A stretch of 64,000 nucleotides of DNA from an uncultured Duodenibacillus sp. (lineage in GTDB: Bacteria; Pseudomonadota; Gammaproteobacteria; Burkholderiales; Burkholderiaceae_F), in the NCBI GenBank assembly GCA_944388865.1, contig CALXKM010000033.1, positions 1 through 64,000 on the forward strand. The letters run 5' to 3'. The position numbers were made by a program, and so were the translations under genes. Each line of letters starts with the position of its first letter. The first letter of the stretch is position 1. Below, piece by piece: positions 28,104 through 37,748 of this stretch. The notes under the pieces were generated by a model. That model did not search any database, was not told where the DNA came from, and worked only from the letters and a program-made list of their open reading frames with translations.

Positions 28104-28125
28104 TTTAGTTAGATATCTAACTAAA
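28104..28125. promoter_or_regulatory. Perfect 22-bp palindrome, probable MarR operator
   Basis: The half-site TTTAGTTAGAT at 28104-28114 is followed by its exact complement at 28115-28125. It is AT-rich, of the size bound by MarR dimers, and lies 43 bases upstream of the marR-family start at 28060. Confidence 0.75.
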
Positions 28126-28154
28126 TTCAAGGATGCATCAATCGCAGACTTCTA

Positions 28155-28196
28155 AGCAAAATGCCCAGTCAGGTTGATGAACGTCTGACTGGGCAT
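28155..28196 (-). terminator. Probable intrinsic terminator after guaA
   Basis: A perfect 12-bp stem (28161-28172 with 28185-28196) is followed on the minus strand by TTTTG. It lies 36 bases past the guaA stop. The T run is short. Confidence 0.65.
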
Positions 28197-28232
28197 AGAT
28201 AAGAGAAAGATCAAAGGCTAAGCTAAGGATGC

Positions 28233-29798
28233 TTATTCCCATTCGATGGTGGCAGGCGGCTTGCCGGAAACGTCGTAGACAACGCGGTTGATGCCCTTGA
28301 CTTCATTGATGATGCGGTTGGAGACCGTGCCCAGAAGCGAATACGGGAGTTCCGACCACTTGGCCGTCATGAAGTCGCTCGTTTCAACCGAACGCAGGCT
28401 CACAACCCAGTCATAGGTGCGGCCGTCGCCCATCACGCCCACGCTCTTGACGGGCAAAAACACCACGAAGGCCTGGCTCACCTTGTCGTACCACCCTGCT
28501 TTGCGCAACTCTTCAATGAAGATGGCATCGGCCTGGCGCAACAAATCAGCGTATTCGCGCTTGACTTCGCCCAGAATGCGCACGCCCAGGCCGGGACCCG
28601 GGAAGGGGTGGCGGTAGACCATTTCGGCAGGAAGCCCGAGTTCGATGCCAAGCTCGCGCACTTCGTCCTTAAAGAGCGAGCGCAGCGGCTCGAGCAGCTT
28701 CAGGTGCAGCGTATCGGGAAGGCCTCCGACGTTGTGATGGCTCTTGATTGTTTTGGCTTTCTTGGTCTTGGCGCCGGCAGACTCAATGACGTCGGGATAA
28801 ATCGTGCCCTGAGCAAGCCACTTGGCGCTCGTGAGCTTTTCTGCCTCGGCTTGAAAAACGTTGACAAATTCACGGCCGATGATCTTGCGCTTTTGCTCGG
28901 GATCGGTGACGCCGGCAAGTTCTCCCATAAAGCGATCAACGGCATCAACGACGATGAGCTTCATGCCCATGTTCTTTTCGAAGGTTTCGCGAACCTGTTC
29001 GCGTTCGTTCATGCGCAGCAGACCGTTGTCGACGAAAACGCAGGTGAGCTTGTCTCCGATGGCGCGGTGAATGAGTGCGGCAGCAACAGAGCTGTCGACG
29101 CCGCCCGAAAGACCGAGAATCACCTCATCGTTGCCGACCTGAGCGCGAATCGATGCGACAGCTTCGGCAATGTAGTCGCCCATCACCCAGTCAGCCTTAG
29201 CTTTGCAGATGTCAAGCACGAAGCGCTCGAGAATTCGGCGGCCTTGCACGGTGTGCGTGACTTCGGGGTGAAACTGAACGCCGTAAAAATGGCGCGTCTC
29301 ATCGGCCATGCCGGCAATGGGGCACGACGGGGTCGAGCACATGACTTTAAAGCCTTCGGGCAGAGCAGAGACCTTGTCGCCATGGCTCATCCAGACTTTG
29401 AGCATGCCTTCGCCGTCGGCACCCTTGAAGTCTTCAATGCCTTCGAGCAGCTGAGTGTGATTTTGTGCGCGCACTTCTGCATACCCGAACTCTCTCTTGG
29501 CGCCGCTTTCAACCTTGCCGCCAAGCTGTTGAGCCATGGTTTGCATGCCGTAGCAGATGCCGAGCACGGGAACGCCGGCATTGAATACGGCAGGGCTGAC
29601 CTGATCGGTGGACTCTTCGTAGGCGCTCATGTGAGAGCCGGACAAAATAATGCCCTTGGGGTTGAATTCCTTGATGAAGTCGGCGCTGACATCGTTGGCG
29701 TGCACTTCGCAGTAGACGTGAGCTTCGCGAACACGGCGGGCGATGAGCTGCGTAACCTGGCTGCCGAAGTCGAGAATGAGAATTCGATCGTGTGACAT
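28233..29798 (-). CDS. guaA: GMP synthase (glutamine-hydrolysing)
   Basis: Amidates XMP to GMP using glutamine and ATP. The N-terminal class I glutaminase has [15 protein letters not shown] with the nucleophilic Cys near residue 82 and FHPEVTHT near 169. The PP-loop ATP pyrophosphatase has [13 protein letters not shown] near 225, and the C terminus contains HPFPGPGLG and the dimerisation domain. ATG 29798 gives 521 aa; an in-frame TTG four codons upstream is possible. No Shine-Dalgarno is visible. guaB is upstream on the same strand, but an intrinsic terminator lies between them. Confidence 0.97.
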   Translation of the reverse strand: MSHDRILILDFGSQVTQLIARRVREAHVYCEVHANDVSADFIKEFNPKGIILSGSHMSAYEESTDQVSPAVFNAGVPVLGICYGMQTMAQQLGGKVESGAKREFGYAEVRAQNHTQLLEGIEDFKGADGEGMLKVWMSHGDKVSALPEGFKVMCSTPSCPIAGMADETRHFYGVQFHPEVTHTVQGRRILERFVLDICKAKADWVMGDYIAEAVASIRAQVGNDEVILGLSGGVDSSVAAALIHRAIGDKLTCVFVDNGLLRMNEREQVRETFEKNMGMKLIVVDAVDRFMGELAGVTDPEQKRKIIGREFVNVFQAEAEKLTSAKWLAQGTIYPDVIESAGAKTKKAKTIKSHHNVGGLPDTLHLKLLEPLRSLFKDEVRELGIELGLPAEMVYRHPFPGPGLGVRILGEVKREYADLLRQADAIFIEELRKAGWYDKVSQAFVVFLPVKSVGVMGDGRTYDWVVSLRSVETSDFMTAKWSELPYSLLGTVSNRIINEVKGINRVVYDVSGKPPATIEWE

Positions 29799-29823
29799 GA
29801 ACTTTGACAAGTAAGGAAGATGA

Positions 29824-29860
29824 AAAAAGAAAAAAGCGGCGCGCTTGACCGCGCGCCGCC
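29824..29860 (-). terminator. Intrinsic terminator between guaB and guaA
   Basis: GCGGCGCGC at 29836-29844 pairs perfectly with GCGCGCCGC at 29851-29859, loop TTGACC on the plus strand. On the minus strand it is followed by TTTTTTCTTTTTTC. It sits 20 bases past the guaB stop and about 30 bases before the guaA start. Confidence 0.85.
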
Positions 29861-29878
29861 ATTGTAGCCGATGGGCTA

Positions 29879-31345
29879 TTAGTTTTCCTGACGGTAGTTC
29901 GGAGCTTCCTTGGTGATCTTCACGTCGTGGACGTGGCTTTCACGCCAGCCTGCGGCCGTGATTTCAACAAACTCGGCGCGAGAGCGCATCTCATCGATCG
30001 TCTTGCAGCCGCAGTAGCCCATGGAGGAACGCAGACCGCCGGCCATCTGATAGAGGATGGTCACGACAGAGCCCTTAAAGGGCACCATGCCTTCGATGCC
30101 TTCGGGAACGAGCTTGTCGAGGTTGCCCGAATTGTTGTCCTGGAAGTAGCGGTCAGCCGAGCCCTTGAACATGGCGCCCAGAGAACCCATGCCGCGGTAG
30201 GCCTTGTAGGAGCGGCCCTGGTAGAGGATGACTTCGCCGGGAGCTTCTTCGGTGCCGGCGAGCATGCCGCCCATCATGACGCAGTTGGCGCCGGCGGCAA
30301 TGGCCTTGGCGATGTCGCCCGAGAAACGAATGCCGCCGTCGGCAATAAGCGGAACGCCGGTGCCTTCAAGTGCTTCGGCAACGTTGCTGATGGCAGAGAT
30401 CTGGGGAACGCCGACGCCGGCGACGATGCGCGTCGTGCAAATTGAGCCCGGGCCGATGCCGACCTTGACGGCGTCAGCGCCGTGATCGACCAGCGCGCGG
30501 GCAGCTGCGCCCGTGGCGATGTTGCCGCCGATGACCTGCAGGTTGGGATAGTTTTTCTTGACCCATGCGACTCGGTCGAGCACGCCCTTGCTGTGGCCGT
30601 GAGCCGTGTCAACGACAACGACGTCAACGCCCGCTTCAACGAGCAGCTCAAGGCGCTCTTCGGTGCCTGCGCCAACGCCGATCGAGGCGCCGGCCAAAAG
30701 CTTGCCGTCCTTGTCTTTAGCGGCAAAGGGATGTTCGGTAGCCTTGACGATGTCCTTGACCGTGATGAGTCCCGAGAGATTGAAGTCGCGGTCAACGACG
30801 AGCACGCGCTCGAGGCGGTTTTCATGCATCAGACGCTTGGCTTCTTCGAGCGTGGCGCCTTCCTGCACGGTGACCAGACGTTCGCGCGGCGTCATGATCT
30901 CGCGCACAGGGGCTTCCATGCGCGACTCAAAGCGCAGGTCGCGGTTGGTAACCATGCCGAGCACGCGGCGGCCTTCGACCACCGGCACGCCGCTGATGCG
31001 GTGTTCTTGACACATGCGAATGACGTCGCCCACGAGCATGTCGGGACCAACCGTAATCGGGTCGCTCACAACGCCGGACTCGTGGCGCTTGACTTTGGCC
31101 ACTTCAGCGGCCTGCTGCTGGGCGGTCATGTTCTTGTGGATGATGCCTACGCCGCCTTCCTGAGCCATGGCAATGGCCAGATTGCTTTCGCTCACCGTGT
31201 CCATGGCTGCTGAAATCATCGGAATATTGATCGTGATTTCGCGCGTGAGCTTGGTGGAAAGAATGACGTCGCGGGGGAGAACTTCAGAGTAGGCGGGGAC
31301 GAGCAGAACGTCGTCGAAGGTGAGGGCCTTCTGTAGGAGTCGCAT
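29879..31345 (-). CDS. guaB: Inosine-5'-monophosphate dehydrogenase
   Basis: Oxidises IMP to XMP, the committed step to GMP. The N-terminal TIM-barrel part begins [10 protein letters not shown], a pair of CBS domains occupies about residues 90-205, and the catalytic loop [18 protein letters not shown] places the active Cys near residue 303. The Bateman/CBS pair implies nucleotide feedback. ATG 31345 has GAGG about 8 bases upstream and gives 488 aa, the normal length. guaA follows after an intrinsic terminator; rnfH is upstream. Confidence 0.97.
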   Translation of the reverse strand: MRLLQKALTFDDVLLVPAYSEVLPRDVILSTKLTREITINIPMISAAMDTVSESNLAIAMAQEGGVGIIHKNMTAQQQAAEVAKVKRHESGVVSDPITVGPDMLVGDVIRMCQEHRISGVPVVEGRRVLGMVTNRDLRFESRMEAPVREIMTPRERLVTVQEGATLEEAKRLMHENRLERVLVVDRDFNLSGLITVKDIVKATEHPFAAKDKDGKLLAGASIGVGAGTEERLELLVEAGVDVVVVDTAHGHSKGVLDRVAWVKKNYPNLQVIGGNIATGAAARALVDHGADAVKVGIGPGSICTTRIVAGVGVPQISAISNVAEALEGTGVPLIADGGIRFSGDIAKAIAAGANCVMMGGMLAGTEEAPGEVILYQGRSYKAYRGMGSLGAMFKGSADRYFQDNNSGNLDKLVPEGIEGMVPFKGSVVTILYQMAGGLRSSMGYCGCKTIDEMRSRAEFVEITAAGWRESHVHDVKITKEAPNYRQEN

Positions 31346-31420
31346 GTTGTTAACCTCGGGCAAAAAAAAAACAGACCAAGCTGTCCGACATTGCATCGGC
31401 GTGCTCTCGGTTAACGTTTA

Positions 31421-31426
31421 ATTCTA
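31421..31426 (-). promoter_or_regulatory. TAGAAT -10-like element before guaB
   Basis: On the minus strand GTTAGAATTA lies about 75 bases upstream of the guaB start. The matching -35 is not clear. Confidence 0.35.
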
Positions 31427-31493
31427 ACGCTTGAAATTGACGTATAGAATAAATCCACAGGGAAATCCCTAGTGCGATCTCAGTGTTTGCGTT

Positions 31494-31817
31494 CTAAATG
31501 TCAAGAGGCTTGATCAGCTGATGCTTGCCGCCGTGGCGTGGGCGGGGAGCCGGATGCAGAGCCTTGTGCTGAGCCCTCAGACGCCGAGCGGTCATAGGAT
31601 CGACCAAAAGAGGTGTTCCGACATCGAGTCTGTCGCCTTCGCTCAAAGGGGTATCGGCAGATATTTTGCGGGCAAAAACCGCGTAGGCCTCTATTTTGCT
31701 TGGGTCCAGACCGGCTTGTCTTGCAGCATCGGCCGCGGTAGCGCCGGTTGGTACGTCGATCTCAGAAAGATTGACTTCAAAAGAAGTTTTGTCGATAACA
31801 GCAACGGTAATGTGCAT
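31494..31817 (-). CDS. rnfH: RnfH-family ubiquitin-like protein
   Basis: Small beta-grasp (ubiquitin-like) protein of unknown precise role, often encoded beside ratA/smpB or rnf genes. The 107-aa product shows the family pattern: VAVIDKTSFEVNLSEIDVPTGATAADA, an AGL..SKIEAYAVFAR segment near residues 35-50, and GDRLDVGTPLLVDPMTARRLRA near 63-85. ATG 31817 matches the conserved N terminus; a longer in-frame start at 31910 is unlikely. It lies upstream of guaB, as in other Burkholderiales, but ratA is not adjacent. The basic C-terminal tail is expected. Confidence 0.85.
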   Translation of the reverse strand: MHITVAVIDKTSFEVNLSEIDVPTGATAADAARQAGLDPSKIEAYAVFARKISADTPLSEGDRLDVGTPLLVDPMTARRLRAQHKALHPAPRPRHGGKHQLIKPLDI

Positions 31818-31919
31818 GGCAAGAGAGGCTTCAGAAAAATCGTAGGCAATGCTGCCGCAGCGGCCTTTTTTGCACCAGAAAGCGCTGCGGCAAAAGACAA
31901 GTCCAAGCAAGTCGTCTCT

Positions 31920-33587
31920 TTATGCTTGCGTCATTGTTGTGCCGCAAACAATTCCAAAAACGAGCGCGTCCGTGAGCATAGCACCGCCGCGGTTGAGTCC
32001 GCAGGCAATCTCGCCCACGGCATAGAGACCTTTGATTGGCTTGCCGTCCCAGTCGAGCACTTCGCGCTTTGCCGAAACGGCGAGTCCGCCTTTGGTGTTG
32101 GAGCCGCCGGCAAATAGCGGAATGGCATAAAACGGTGCCTTTTCGATGGGCTGCAAAGTGTTCTTGCTTCGTCCGAACTGGCTGTCGCGGCCGGCCCGGC
32201 AGTCGGCGTTAAACGCCTCAACCGTGCGTTTGAGCGCTTCGGGACGCATGCGCGAAGCGCTGCCTCCCGTCGCAGCGATCTTCTCGGCGAGCTCTTCAAT
32301 CGTTTCACCTTTGAGAATCCAGCCTTTTTTGAGCGCATCGGCGTTGTTTTTGAAATCGACAAAGCCGTAGCCCACGGTCGAGCGCGTCACGTTGGCAAGC
32401 TCTCGAGAGCTAAACATCGTTTCGTCCATGACAAGCCAGGAAGGCAGATTGTCATATGTGAGAGTCTTCGAACTCTGCTCGCATGCCTTTTCGTAAAAGC
32501 AGTTGTTGGTGATGCCGCCCGTGATGAGCGCTTCATTTGCAAAACGCTCGCCCAGTGAGTTGACGACAATCGAGCGCGGACTTCCGATGCCGTTGGTGGT
32601 CACGCCGATGCGCATGCCGTTGTATTGAACGGGCGGAGCCCAAATCATGCGGGCCGCGCACGCGCCGGCTTTCGTGAGAGAGGCTCCGACATCGAGTCCC
32701 ATGCGGATGCCGTCGCCTTCGTTGTAGACGGTGCCGTAAAAAGCCCAGCCTGCCACGGGCAGTCCTTCAAAGAAAGCTTTTCGCATGCTGGCGCTGTATT
32801 CATAGCCGCCGCAGCAAAGCGCAACGCCTCTCTTGGCGGCAATGCGCACGAGTTTGCCGTCTTTTTGAGCAATGACGCCGACGACACGTTTGTTTTCGTC
32901 AACAATGAGCTCAACGGCTCTCGTCTTATCCATGACGGTGATCAGATCTTTGCGGGCTTTGATGCCGTTGATGAGGGCTTGATGCAGCGCTTCGCCTTCG
33001 GTGGCTTCTGCCTTTGGGCGGTTGTAGGTTGTGGTTTTATTGTTGATGACGTCTTTGTAGGAGGTGCGGTAGACCGCGTAGCTGCACTCTTTTGCGCCCG
33101 GGAAGTTGACGTACTGAGCACCGCCGCCGGTTTTGAGCATTTTTAAATCCGAATCGAGCGACTTGAGCCAGTCGACCAGATTGGGCGTGATGTCCGTCCA
33201 GTACTGCGCCATCTGCTTGGAAACTTCATCGTCTTCGCCTACTGAGGGCAGCGAATCGTAGGCGCCCGAGAAAAGCGCCGTGAAGTAGGCCTGCAGAGCC
33301 TTCTTGTCGCCGTTTTTGGCCGGGCAGTGTATGTAGCCGCCCGACAAGCGCGTGTTAGAGCGCAGCGTTGCCATGGGCTGACGTTCAAGAATAATTACGC
33401 TAGCCTTTTTGTCGGCTGCAGTGATTGCGGTTGCCGCTCCTGCAGCACCCAGACCGACTACGATGATGTCGGCGGAAAAATCAAACTGCGAGCCGGCCTT
33501 TTCGGCTGCCAGAGAAGCGCCAGAGGCAAGAGCGGAGCCTGCTGCAAGCGTTTGCAAAAATCTGCGGCGCGAACTAGACATAGACAT
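31920..33587 (-). CDS. Tat-exported FAD-dependent oxidoreductase, fumarate-reductase-like flavoprotein
   Basis: Periplasmic flavoprotein of the succinate dehydrogenase/fumarate reductase flavoprotein family. SRRRFLQ at residues 6-12 is a twin-arginine signal. The FAD motif VVGLGAAGAA is at 44-53. NTKGGLAVSAKREVLDWDGKPI and GLYAVGEIACGLNRGGAMLTDALVFG near the C terminus match the FAD-binding and active-site end of the family. No heme-binding CxxCH or FMN-binding domain is present, so a separate electron donor is needed. ATG 33587 has a strong GAGGAGG site and gives 555 aa. Sutterellaceae and relatives carry many such reductases for organic electron acceptors; the acceptor here is unknown. Confidence 0.87.
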   Translation of the reverse strand: MSMSSSRRRFLQTLAAGSALASGASLAAEKAGSQFDFSADIIVVGLGAAGAATAITAADKKASVIILERQPMATLRSNTRLSGGYIHCPAKNGDKKALQAYFTALFSGAYDSLPSVGEDDEVSKQMAQYWTDITPNLVDWLKSLDSDLKMLKTGGGAQYVNFPGAKECSYAVYRTSYKDVINNKTTTYNRPKAEATEGEALHQALINGIKARKDLITVMDKTRAVELIVDENKRVVGVIAQKDGKLVRIAAKRGVALCCGGYEYSASMRKAFFEGLPVAGWAFYGTVYNEGDGIRMGLDVGASLTKAGACAARMIWAPPVQYNGMRIGVTTNGIGSPRSIVVNSLGERFANEALITGGITNNCFYEKACEQSSKTLTYDNLPSWLVMDETMFSSRELANVTRSTVGYGFVDFKNNADALKKGWILKGETIEELAEKIAATGGSASRMRPEALKRTVEAFNADCRAGRDSQFGRSKNTLQPIEKAPFYAIPLFAGGSNTKGGLAVSAKREVLDWDGKPIKGLYAVGEIACGLNRGGAMLTDALVFGIVCGTTMTQA

Positions 33588-33684
33588 GGAAACTTCCTCC
33601 TCGATGGGAATGCACACACTCGCATAATCATAGGCCCAAGGCCAGTTGCAGGCGCAAGGACAGCCGAAAATACGGCGTCTGCTC

Positions 33685-34203
33685 TCATACGAGACCGATT
33701 GCCCCGACGATGCCTCCTATGGCAATGAGAACCATTGCGGGGATTTTCGTCCAGCAGATCAAAGCCATCGTCAAAGCGGCAAGAGCCAGCATTGGCACTG
33801 AGAGATTGGGAGCAAGAAGAGTGTAGCCTGTTGCATACAGCAAGGCGATGGAAACGGGAGCCATGCCTACCCGATAGGCTCTTACGGCAAGTGATTTTGC
33901 GTGGTGTGCGAAAAATCGTCCAACGATGAGGGCAAGGGTGGAAAAAGGCATGACAGTGCCTGCGAGCGCTGCCGCGGCTCCTGCTGGGCCTATGGCAAAC
34001 CAGCCGATTGCCCAACAAATGATCATGTTGGGGCCGGGCGAGGCTTGACCGAGTGCAACGGCCGATTGAAACGCTTCGGGCGTCATGAGCGCTTCGGCTG
34101 CAACAATCCAGCGATAAATGTCGGGCAACGTGACGATGAAGCCTCCGATGCCCAAAAATGAAATGCAAAAAAAGTGAAGGAAGATGCTTGCTGCTGCGGG
34201 CAT
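33685..34203 (-). CDS. Half-size chromate transporter family protein (second of pair)
   Basis: Membrane protein of the CHR (ChrA) family in its short, single-domain form, 172 aa with about five to six hydrophobic segments. The family motif is visible as FLGIGGFIVTLPD near residues 16-28 and VALGQASPGPNM near 49-60. It starts 5 bases after the stop of the companion half-transporter, so the two are surely co-transcribed and probably form a heterodimer (known for split CHR pairs). The substrate may be chromate or another oxyanion. Confidence 0.85.
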   Translation of the reverse strand: MPAAASIFLHFFCISFLGIGGFIVTLPDIYRWIVAAEALMTPEAFQSAVALGQASPGPNMIICWAIGWFAIGPAGAAAALAGTVMPFSTLALIVGRFFAHHAKSLAVRAYRVGMAPVSIALLYATGYTLLAPNLSVPMLALAALTMALICWTKIPAMVLIAIGGIVGAIGLV

Positions 34204-34208
34204 TGCGT

Positions 34209-34823
34209 CTACTCCTTATTCTTGGACTCAGCGTTTGCCGAGCGGTGAAGTTTTGCCGCAGCCAAGGCAATGGCCGATCCGCCGACGATGAGAAGCGTCC
34301 AAATCAGCGGAATGCGTGCAATTGCTGTTGCGGCAAAGGCGCCGGCAGCAAAAAGCGTCCAGGTGCAGATGCCCAGAGGCGAGTTTTTTGCTGAACGCGT
34401 CAGCTTTAAGGCTGATCCGAGCACCATTCCCGCTGTGACGCCGGCCATGCCGCGAAGCGCTCCCTGCACCTGAGGAAGATCTGAAAAGCCCTGATAAAGA
34501 ACAATGGCCGAAGAGAGCACAATCAGCGGCAGCCACGTGATGCCGATGAGGCCAGCGAGCGCCCCCTTAAGACCGAAAAACTTGTCGCCTGTCACCACGC
34601 TCAAAATGCATACATTGGGACCTGGTAGCGATTGACACACGGTGAGAATGCTCACAAATTCATTGACATCGAACCAGCGGCGAATGTCAATGAGTTCGCG
34701 CTGCGCAATGGCTAAAGCGCCGCCAAAGGACTGAATGCCGATGAGCGTGAAAACCCAGAAGACGTCAAAAGTACTGCGTGGAGCGGCAACGCAGGGAGAA
34801 CTATTTCCCGAAGAATCAGCCAT
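34209..34823 (-). CDS. Half-size chromate transporter family protein (first of pair)
   Basis: Short CHR-family protein, 204 aa. FTLIGIQSFGGALAIAQRELID near residues 26-47 and VCQSLPGPNVCILSVVTG near 62-79 are the duplicated-family motifs, followed by further membrane spans. The N terminus to about residue 18 is hydrophilic. It precedes the second half-size gene by 5 bases. A Tat-exported flavoprotein gene lies about 100 bases farther downstream on the same strand, possibly in the same transcript. Confidence 0.85.
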   Translation of the reverse strand: MADSSGNSSPCVAAPRSTFDVFWVFTLIGIQSFGGALAIAQRELIDIRRWFDVNEFVSILTVCQSLPGPNVCILSVVTGDKFFGLKGALAGLIGITWLPLIVLSSAIVLYQGFSDLPQVQGALRGMAGVTAGMVLGSALKLTRSAKNSPLGICTWTLFAAGAFAATAIARIPLIWTLLIVGGSAIALAAAKLHRSANAESKNKE

Positions 34824-34919
34824 AGTACCGAGATGATTTCAAAAACGACGCCAGAATTTCAGAATCCAGTTAAGAATCGAAAGAGTGTTCTGTCTGGCTG
34901 TAGCAAAAAGGCAAAACGG

Positions 34920-34970
34920 CGCTCTAAAAACAATAAGAGGATCCGCAAAGAAACTATCTTTGCGAATCCT
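34920..34970 (-). terminator. Intrinsic terminator after purM
   Basis: A 14-bp stem with one mismatch (34938-34951 with 34957-34970) is followed on the minus strand by TCTTATTGTTTTT. It lies about 40 bases past the purM stop. Confidence 0.6.
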
Positions 34971-35009
34971 TTATTCCTGTGCAGAGCTCGTTAGGAGGCT
35001 TTGTCTGAA

Positions 35010-36038
35010 TTAAATGACGATGCAGCCGGGGGCTCCTTCGGGGCGGCGAACGATGCTGCCGATGCGGTAGACCGTTTCTCCTTGTTCCTTAAAGAGCGCC
35101 TCGGCGCGATCGGCCTCTTCTGCAGAGACGATGACGGCCATGCCGATGCCGTTGTTGAAGACGCGGTGCATTTCATGCGAATCGATGTTGCCTTTTTCCT
35201 GCAGCCAGTCAAAAATCGCCGGCCGCTTCCAGCTGTCGGCCTTGACGACGCACTGAAGAGCCTCGGGCAGCACGCGCGGAATGTTTTCCACGAGGCCGCC
35301 GCCGGTGATGTGCGCCATGCCTTTGATTTTGACCGACTTCATGACCTCCAGGACCTGACGCACGTAGATGCGCGTGGGTTCCATGGCGCGGTCTGCCAGC
35401 GTGGCGCCGTCAAAAGGCATCGACCAGTCGGCGCCGGAGACTTCCACGACCTTGCGGATGAGCGAAAAGCCGTTGGAGTGGGGGCCCGAACTGGCAAGGC
35501 CGAGCACAACATCGCCTTCGGCAATCGTGCGGCCGTCAATGATGTCGTCTTTTTCGACGATTCCCACGGCAAAGCCTGCAAGATCATATTCACCTTCGGG
35601 GTACATGCCGGGCATTTCGGCCGTCTCCCCGCCGATGAGCGCACAGCCGGCAAGTTCGCAGCCCTTGGCAATGCCCTTGACGACGCGCTCGGCCGTGTCG
35701 ACGTCAAGTTTGCCGCAGCCGAAATAGTCAAGAAAGAAGATGCTGCGCGCGCCCTGCACCAGAATGTCGTTGACGCTCATGGCAACCAGATCCTGTCCTA
35801 CCGTGTCGTGGCGATTGAGCTGGAAAGCAAGCATCAGTTTGGTGCCGACGCCGTCGGTGCCCGAGACAAGCACCGGATTCTTGTACTCTTTGCTGATCTC
35901 AAAGAGGGCGCCGAAGCCGCCGATGGAACCGAGCACACCGGGAATCATGGTGCGCTTGGCCGCGGGCTTGATGCGTTCGACGAGTTCGTCGCCGGCATCA
36001 ATGGAAACGCCGGCTGCTGCATAGGAAAGTTGGGTCAT
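35010..36038 (-). CDS. purM: Phosphoribosylformylglycinamidine cyclo-ligase
   Basis: AIR synthetase of de novo purine synthesis, closing the imidazole ring with ATP. The N terminus [18 protein letters not shown], the [10 protein letters not shown] segment near residue 40 and [13 protein letters not shown] near 135 are diagnostic. ATG 36038 gives 342 aa; an in-frame TTG six codons upstream is possible. No Shine-Dalgarno is visible. It is divergent from hda across about 240 bases, an arrangement shared with other Burkholderiales. Confidence 0.97.
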   Translation of the reverse strand: MTQLSYAAAGVSIDAGDELVERIKPAAKRTMIPGVLGSIGGFGALFEISKEYKNPVLVSGTDGVGTKLMLAFQLNRHDTVGQDLVAMSVNDILVQGARSIFFLDYFGCGKLDVDTAERVVKGIAKGCELAGCALIGGETAEMPGMYPEGEYDLAGFAVGIVEKDDIIDGRTIAEGDVVLGLASSGPHSNGFSLIRKVVEVSGADWSMPFDGATLADRAMEPTRIYVRQVLEVMKSVKIKGMAHITGGGLVENIPRVLPEALQCVVKADSWKRPAIFDWLQEKGNIDSHEMHRVFNNGIGMAVIVSAEEADRAEALFKEQGETVYRIGSIVRRPEGAPGCIVI

Positions 36039-36274
36039 GTTTAGAACTGAAGACAAAAAACAATCGTTTTGAAGCGCCGCGCGCTAAACTTCGCCACGTA
36101 CGCACCTAATCTTTTAATTTTAGCCGAAGGTTTGTCGTGCGGACAGTCTTTGCTTATTGCCGTGCGCGGGATGCCTTCGATCTTTGATTGTTGCGGCGAC
36201 CTTTGCGTAAGGTTTTTGTTTTTGCCGGGCTGACGAGCTGCAGCCGGCTTGCTCACGCTATTTTTTAGACAGAA

Positions 36275-36961
36275 GTGTTCAGACAACCGACGCAGCAGAT
36301 TGCTCTTGATCTTATCGAGCCCGAAGCTCCGACGCTGGAAAATTTTGTTGTCGGCGACAATGCTGAGCTCGTGAATGCTTTAAAGGCCTGCCGCGCCGGG
36401 CTTGGACCACAGTTCATCTACATCTGGGGCCCTCCGGGCAGCGGCCGCACGCATCTTTTGCGCAGCCTGACGCCGTATCAGCGCTGGCGCGTTCCCGAGT
36501 TTGACGAGTCTGTCCTGCTTTATACGGTCGACAACATCGAGCAGCTCGATGAAGAGGATCTCGAAAAGCTTTTTCACCTCATGAACGCCGTGCGCAGCCA
36601 TCCCAATGCACGATTGGTGAGCACGGGTGCTCATCCGGTGCGAGAGCTTTCAATCAGAGAGGACATCCGCACGCGGCTGTCCTGGGGACTTACCTATCGG
36701 CTTGAATATTTGCCGGATGATCTGGCCGAAGGAGAGTTCGTGCGGCTTGCCGGCGCTCGTGGACTGAATATTTCGCCTGAGTTTTCCCGATGGGTTAGCG
36801 AGCATGGTCCGAGAGATATGCGCGGGCTGCGCGAGTTCCTCGATAAAATAGACCGTCGCTGCATGCAGAGCAAAAAGAAGGTGAGCTTTGCGCTGCTCAA
36901 CGAATGTCTGCACAGCCTCAATGCCGAACGCAGGCAATTTCCTTCTTTTCCTCAAAGCTAA
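36275..36961 (+). CDS. hda: DnaA regulatory inactivator Hda
   Basis: AAA+ protein that, with the loaded sliding clamp, stimulates ATP hydrolysis by DnaA and prevents re-initiation of replication. QIALDL at residues 8-13 is a clamp-binding motif. The P-loop region WGPPGSGRTHLL near 51-62 resembles the Hda variant with Arg instead of Lys. The C-terminal GPRDMRGLREFLDKIDRRC near 178-196 is conserved. GTG 36275 is the likely start (228 aa). The HAD phosphatase gene starts 8 bases after the stop. Confidence 0.92.
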   Translation: MFRQPTQQIALDLIEPEAPTLENFVVGDNAELVNALKACRAGLGPQFIYIWGPPGSGRTHLLRSLTPYQRWRVPEFDESVLLYTVDNIEQLDEEDLEKLFHLMNAVRSHPNARLVSTGAHPVRELSIREDIRTRLSWGLTYRLEYLPDDLAEGEFVRLAGARGLNISPEFSRWVSEHGPRDMRGLREFLDKIDRRCMQSKKKVSFALLNECLHSLNAERRQFPSFPQS

Positions 36962-36968
36962 AAAAAAA

Positions 36969-37706
36969 ATGAAGCTTGCCGTTTTTGACCTTGACCATAC
37001 TTTGATGCCGCTTGATACAGGCGATATGTGGGTGCGCTGGCTTGTGCACGAGCAGGGACTCGAGCCGGCTCCCGTGGTAGAGCAGCTGCGGCGATTTGCC
37101 CGCGAGTACCGAGCAGGCATCATCGATATTGACGAGTTTGAAGACTTTCAGATGAAGTTTTTGGCGCGCTTTAAGCGCAAAGAGCTCGAAAAGGCGCTTT
37201 CTTGCTACATCAAAGCCATTATCGAGCCGGCCGTGCCCGAAGCTTCGCGCCGGTTGGTCGATGGCTACCGCAAAGCGGGAGACAAGACGGCGCTTTGTAC
37301 GGCAACCTATGACTTTGTTTCCGGTGCCATTGCTCATGTGTTCGGCATAGACCATACGCTTGCGGCACATCCCGAGCAGACGCCTGAAGGGGAATTTACG
37401 GGGCGGCTCGAGGGCATCGCATCGTTTCAGGAAGGCAAGGTGGTGATGGTCAAAAATCTTCTTGAGCGTCTGGCAGGGCAGGGCGAGCGCGTTGAGAGCA
37501 TTGACTTTTATTCCGACTCATGCGCAGATCTCCCCTTGTTTGAATTTGTTGAAAGCAATGGCGGACGGTGCTTTGCGGTCAATGCAGAAAAAACGCTGCT
37601 GCAGACGGCTTGCAGCCGCGGCTGGCAAGTTTGCAATACGTTTGGCGCCCAGGAACTTGCGCAGACGGCTGAAATTGCTGAAAAACTTGCCCCCTGTCCG
37701 TTTTGA
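36969..37706 (+). CDS. HAD-superfamily subfamily IB phosphatase (SerB-like)
   Basis: Cytoplasmic phosphatase of the phosphoserine-phosphatase-like HAD branch. Motif I is FDLDHTL at residues 6-12, motif II lies in TALCTAT near 112-118, and motif III/IV is YSDSCADLPLFE near 178-189. The length of 245 aa is normal. The ATG at 36969 directly follows a run of A residues after the hda stop. The hda-HAD-pcnB-folK order is conserved in betaproteobacteria. The true substrate is not known from sequence; a phosphoserine-type or lipid-phosphate substrate is possible. Confidence 0.9.
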   Translation: MKLAVFDLDHTLMPLDTGDMWVRWLVHEQGLEPAPVVEQLRRFAREYRAGIIDIDEFEDFQMKFLARFKRKELEKALSCYIKAIIEPAVPEASRRLVDGYRKAGDKTALCTATYDFVSGAIAHVFGIDHTLAAHPEQTPEGEFTGRLEGIASFQEGKVVMVKNLLERLAGQGERVESIDFYSDSCADLPLFEFVESNGGRCFAVNAEKTLLQTACSRGWQVCNTFGAQELAQTAEIAEKLAPCPF

Positions 37707-37748
37707 TCTGGACTCGGCATAGCACTGAATCAATTGGAGCTACAAATA

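Noticed and set aside
28608..29795. Long plus-strand open frame (395 codons) opposite guaA
   Set aside because: Shadow of guaA; no recognisable domains, start signals or promoter.
36960..36969. A run of ten A residues at the hda stop / HAD start as a possible frameshift site
   Set aside because: The hda stop TAA uses the first two A residues and would be read whatever the run length, so slippage cannot fuse the two proteins.
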